Part shown: positions 5,199 to 9,587 of the stretch, piece by piece
Position numbering within the stretch: the stretch's first letter is position 1
How the letters are laid out: the number at the start of each line of letters is the position of its first letter
Assembly: GCA_024636105.1 (NCBI GenBank)
Contig: JAGXHO010000107.1
Span: 1-9,587, forward strand
Origin: Trueperaceae bacterium
GTDB taxonomy: Bacteria > Deinococcota > Deinococci > Deinococcales > Trueperaceae
Reading direction: 5' to 3'
Length of the DNA stretch: 9,587 nucleotides
Translations under genes and position numbers: made by a program
The notes under the pieces: model-generated
Told to the model about the DNA's origin: nothing
Databases searched by the model: none
What the model saw: only the letters and a program-made list of their open reading frames with translations

Positions 5199-6187
5199 CC
5201 GCCGTCGAATCCATCCTCCCACTCGTGCCCGAGCTCCGTGCCCGCCCCTGGGGCGCCGATCGCTTGCGCGCCTGGTGCCCGGGCGCCACGGACGAGGCAG
5301 CGGGGTCGCAGGTCGGGGAAGCGTGGTTGGCCGGTCCGGACGCCCGCGTTGCCGCCGGCGCGTGGCACGGGCGCACGCTCTCCGACGTCGCCGCGGCGCA
5401 CGGTCCCGCGTGCGTGGGCACCGCACCGTTCGCGCGCTACGGCGCGCGGATGCCGCTGCTCGTCAAGCTGCTCGACGCCGCCGTGCCCCTGTCGGTCCAG
5501 GTTCACCCGGACGACGCGTACGCGTGGACGGTCGCGGGCGAGGGCGGCGACCTCGGCAAGACCGAAGCGTGGTGGGTGCTCGAAGCCGGTCCCGGCGCCC
5601 ACGTCTGGTGGGGGTTCGCACGACCGGTGGCGCGCGCCCAGGTGGAAGCCGCGATCGAGGAAGGGACGCTGGTGCCGCTGCTCCGGCGCATCGAGGTCGC
5701 CCCGGACGACGTGGTCGTCAACCCAGCCGGCACCGTGCACGCCCTCGGCGGCGGCGTGCTCGCCTACGAGGTGCAGCAGGCGTCCGATCTGACCTACCGG
5801 CTCTACGATCACGGGCGGGTCGGCGCGGACGGCCGCCCGCGCGAACTGCACGTCGCGCGCGGACTCGACGTGGCGCTCCTGACCCCGGGCGCCGCCGTGG
5901 CGCCCGAGCCGCGCACCGTTGCCGCCGGTCGGACCGAGATCGCCCGCACCCACGCCTTCGTGCTCGAACGCATCGCCGCCGACGACGGGGCGGCGTGGCT
6001 CGTCGGCCCGGAATCGCTCGAGATCGTCACGCACCTCGGTGGGGACCCCGTCGAGGTGCGCTACGGCGGCACGGCTCGCTCGTTCGCGCGCGGCGAGAGC
6101 TTGGCGCTCGCGGCCGGGTGCGGGCGGATCGACGTCGTCGGTGGTGGCGTCTTGGCGCGCGCCCGCTACCCGGCCGACCCGGCCTGA
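5195..6187 (+). CDS. manA: Mannose-6-phosphate isomerase, type I (class I, short form)
   Basis: A 330-residue cytosolic zinc enzyme that interconverts mannose-6-phosphate and fructose-6-phosphate, linking glycolysis to GDP-mannose and glycan synthesis or to mannose use. The cupin metal ligands are visible: Gln102 and His104 in VQVHPDD, Glu124 in GKTEAWW, and His182 in PAGTVHALGGG. The catalytic arginine region is YRLYDHGR (201-208). The length and GKTEAWW form match the short Bacillus/Thermus-type ManA rather than the longer E. coli enzyme. The start GTG 5195 gives the family-like N-terminus up to LRARPWG. An in-frame ATG at 5138 would add 19 charged residues, and the frame is open far upstream over the VTT gene by GC bias only. 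The gene is divergent from the VTT gene and converges on lon with a 27 bp gap. See the leader frame at 5127. Confidence 0.93.
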   Translation: MTAVESILPLVPELRARPWGADRLRAWCPGATDEAAGSQVGEAWLAGPDARVAAGAWHGRTLSDVAAAHGPACVGTAPFARYGARMPLLVKLLDAAVPLSVQVHPDDAYAWTVAGEGGDLGKTEAWWVLEAGPGAHVWWGFARPVARAQVEAAIEEGTLVPLLRRIEVAPDDVVVNPAGTVHALGGGVLAYEVQQASDLTYRLYDHGRVGADGRPRELHVARGLDVALLTPGAAVAPEPRTVAAGRTEIARTHAFVLERIAADDGAAWLVGPESLEIVTHLGGDPVEVRYGGTARSFARGESLALAAGCGRIDVVGGGVLARARYPADPA

Positions 6188-6214
6188 CCCACCTCGCGCC
6201 GGCGTCCTAGTCGA

Positions 6215-8611
<2,397 letters not shown>

Positions 8612-8644
8612 GGCGCTATCAGACACCGGCGACCCGCTCCGCAC

Positions 8645-8660
8645 GGTAAGCCGGCTGACC
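8645..8660 (-). promoter_or_regulatory. Putative operator 1 upstream of lon, palindrome GGTAAGCCGGCTGACC
   Basis: A 16 bp inverted repeat with 14 of 16 positions symmetric, centred about 42 bp before the lon ATG. It shares the core GTNAGCYGGCTNAC with a second palindrome 51 bp upstream. It does not match CIRCE, the HspR HAIR motif, the CRP box or the Deinococcus radiation motif as I know them. Confidence 0.45.
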
Positions 8661-8661
8661 A

Positions 8662-8674
8662 CCCGGCCACCGGG
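8662..8674. repeat. Small inverted repeat CCCGG-CCA-CCGGG between the two lon operators
   Basis: Five-base arms and a 3-base loop. There is no T-run on either strand, so it does not look like an intrinsic terminator for the upstream nuclease gene. Confidence 0.3.
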
Positions 8675-8696
8675 AAGGCGCTCCAGGACGCGCTTC

Positions 8697-8710
8697 GTTA
8701 GCTGGCTTAC
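8697..8710 (-). promoter_or_regulatory. Putative operator 2 upstream of lon, palindrome GTTAGCTGGCTTAC
   Basis: A 14 bp imperfect palindrome (10 of 14 symmetric). Its minus-strand reading GTAAGCCAGCTAAC agrees with the core of operator 1 (GTAAGCCGGCTGAC) at 12 of 14 bases. The 51 bp centre spacing is close to five helical turns, which would place both sites on the same DNA face. Confidence 0.45.
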
Positions 8711-8759
8711 ATCCCGGCGCGGTCCGCGTGGTCGGAGCTTCGCGGTGCCGGCGCGGCGG

Positions 8760-9587
8760 TCAGAGCCGCACGTCGACGCCGAGCGACGCCTCGATCACGC
8801 GCCGCCCGCGCGCGGTGGAGCGTGCCGCGAGCGCGGCGCGCGCGGTCGCCTCGCCGTGCACCGGGACCACGGTCTCGGGATCGGCGGCGTCGAGCCAGGC
8901 GTCGAGCGCGACCTCGTCGGCGCGCGCCGAGAAGCCGTTGATGGTGTGCACCGCTGCGGCGACCTGGACGGTCTTGCCGAAGATGCGCACGCGCTCGGCC
9001 CCCTCGACGATCGAGCGCCCGAGGGTGCCTTCCGCCTGATAGCCGACGACGACGAGGCTCGAGGCGGGGTCGCCGAGGTGGTGCACGAGGTGGTGCAGGA
9101 TGCGACCGCCGGTCATCATGCCCGCGCCGGCGACGATGACGACGCCGCGGGCGTCGTTCAGGCGCCGCGACTCCTCGGGGCGCACGGCGGTCGTCAACCC
9201 CGCCGGGGCGAACGGGTCGGCACCGGCCGCCAGCCGCGCCGCCAGCTCCGGCCGGAGCGTCTCGGGGTACGCGCGGTAGAGATCGGTCATGCGCGTGCCC
9301 ATCGGCGCGTCGAGGACGACCGGCGCCGGCGGGACGGCGCCCGTCGCCTGGAGCTCCGCGAGCGCGGCCAGCACCGCCTGCGTGCGCTCCAGCGCGAAGG
9401 TCGGGACCAGCACGTTGCCGCCGCGGGCCAAGGTCGCCGATACGACCGCAGCGAACTCGGCGCGCGTGGCCGCGGCGTCGCGGTGGCGCCGATCGCCGTA
9501 GGTGCTCTCGATCAGCACCGCATCGGCGACCGGGGGCGGTTCCGGCGGCGGGTGGAGCGCCCCGTCGTCGTCGCCGAGGTCGCCCGA
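8760..9587 (-). CDS. Beta-CASP metallo-beta-lactamase-fold RNA-processing nuclease, N-terminus cut by window edge
   Basis: The C-terminal 275 residues of a zinc-dependent MBL-fold nuclease of the beta-CASP group, related to Thermus TTHA0252 and archaeal/eukaryotic CPSF73-like RNA nucleases. The open frame runs off the right edge; its first visible residues SGDLG and the following VLIESTYGDRRH (24-35) are the family's end of the first MBL half. Then come the beta-CASP insert with VPTFALERTQ, GAGMMTGGRILHHL, and the returning MBL motifs VHTINGFSARAD and VPVHGEA near the C-terminus. The HxHxDH zinc motif lies outside the window. An in-frame GTG at 9518 is internal, not the start. The family cleaves or trims RNA from the 5' or 3' side; which activity applies here cannot be read from this part. 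It lies upstream of lon in the same direction with a 148 bp gap. Confidence 0.9.
   Translation of the reverse strand, partial: SGDLGDDDGALHPPPEPPPVADAVLIESTYGDRRHRDAAATRAEFAAVVSATLARGGNVLVPTFALERTQAVLAALAELQATGAVPPAPVVLDAPMGTRMTDLYRAYPETLRPELAARLAAGADPFAPAGLTTAVRPEESRRLNDARGVVIVAGAGMMTGGRILHHLVHHLGDPASSLVVVGYQAEGTLGRSIVEGAERVRIFGKTVQVAAAVHTINGFSARADEVALDAWLDAADPETVVPVHGEATARAALAARSTARGRRVIEASLGVDVRL

Noticed and set aside
8612..8759. Intrinsic terminator after the beta-CASP nuclease gene
   Set aside because: Several GC inverted repeats exist but none is followed by a T-run.

Overview
The window is very GC-rich and densely coded, with long open antisense frames as usual for such DNA. It carries nine recognisable protein genes, two of them cut by the window edges, and no RNA genes, mobile elements or CRISPR. 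The gene types suggest Deinococcota, perhaps near Thermus/Truepera: a short monofunctional proline dehydrogenase, a beta-CASP metallo-beta-lactamase nuclease, a P450 beside a CRP/FNR regulator, a short type I ManA, and TANNNT boxes placed 6-7 nt before start codons as in leaderless transcripts. This assignment is inferred from protein families and promoter style, not from a marker gene.

Layout. Positions 1-891 (-) encode proline dehydrogenase, missing only its last residues. A 175 bp divergent spacer separates it from a histidine-family phosphatase (1067-1666, +), which converges on a cytochrome P450 (1718-2929, -). Upstream of the P450 on the same strand is a CRP/FNR regulator (3024-3731, -), and the two look like an operon. 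A divergent spacer leads to a LolD-type ABC ATPase (3804-4487, +), which converges on a TVP38/TMEM64 (VTT) membrane protein (4499-5098, -). A second divergent spacer leads to type I mannose-6-phosphate isomerase (5195-6187, +), which converges on Lon protease (6215-8611, -). Upstream of lon, after 148 bp, lies a beta-CASP nuclease (8760 to the right edge, -).

The genes do not form one pathway. They look like housekeeping and stress genes: proline catabolism, phosphosugar metabolism, protein and RNA turnover, membrane maintenance, and a regulator-P450 pair. The more interesting signals are regulatory: (i) TANNNT boxes 6-7 nt before start codons; (ii) two divergent spacers sharing CATACTA, in which the -10 boxes of the two directions overlap; (iii) a possible 23-codon leaderless reading frame whose stop overlaps the manA start (GTGA); (iv) two near-identical 14 bp palindromes 51 bp apart before lon; (v) a P450 whose recognisable N-terminal sequence extends upstream of every usual start codon into the end of the regulator gene.

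I did not find a clearly new multi-gene system. The P450 start anomaly and the lon twin palindromes are the observations most worth checking.
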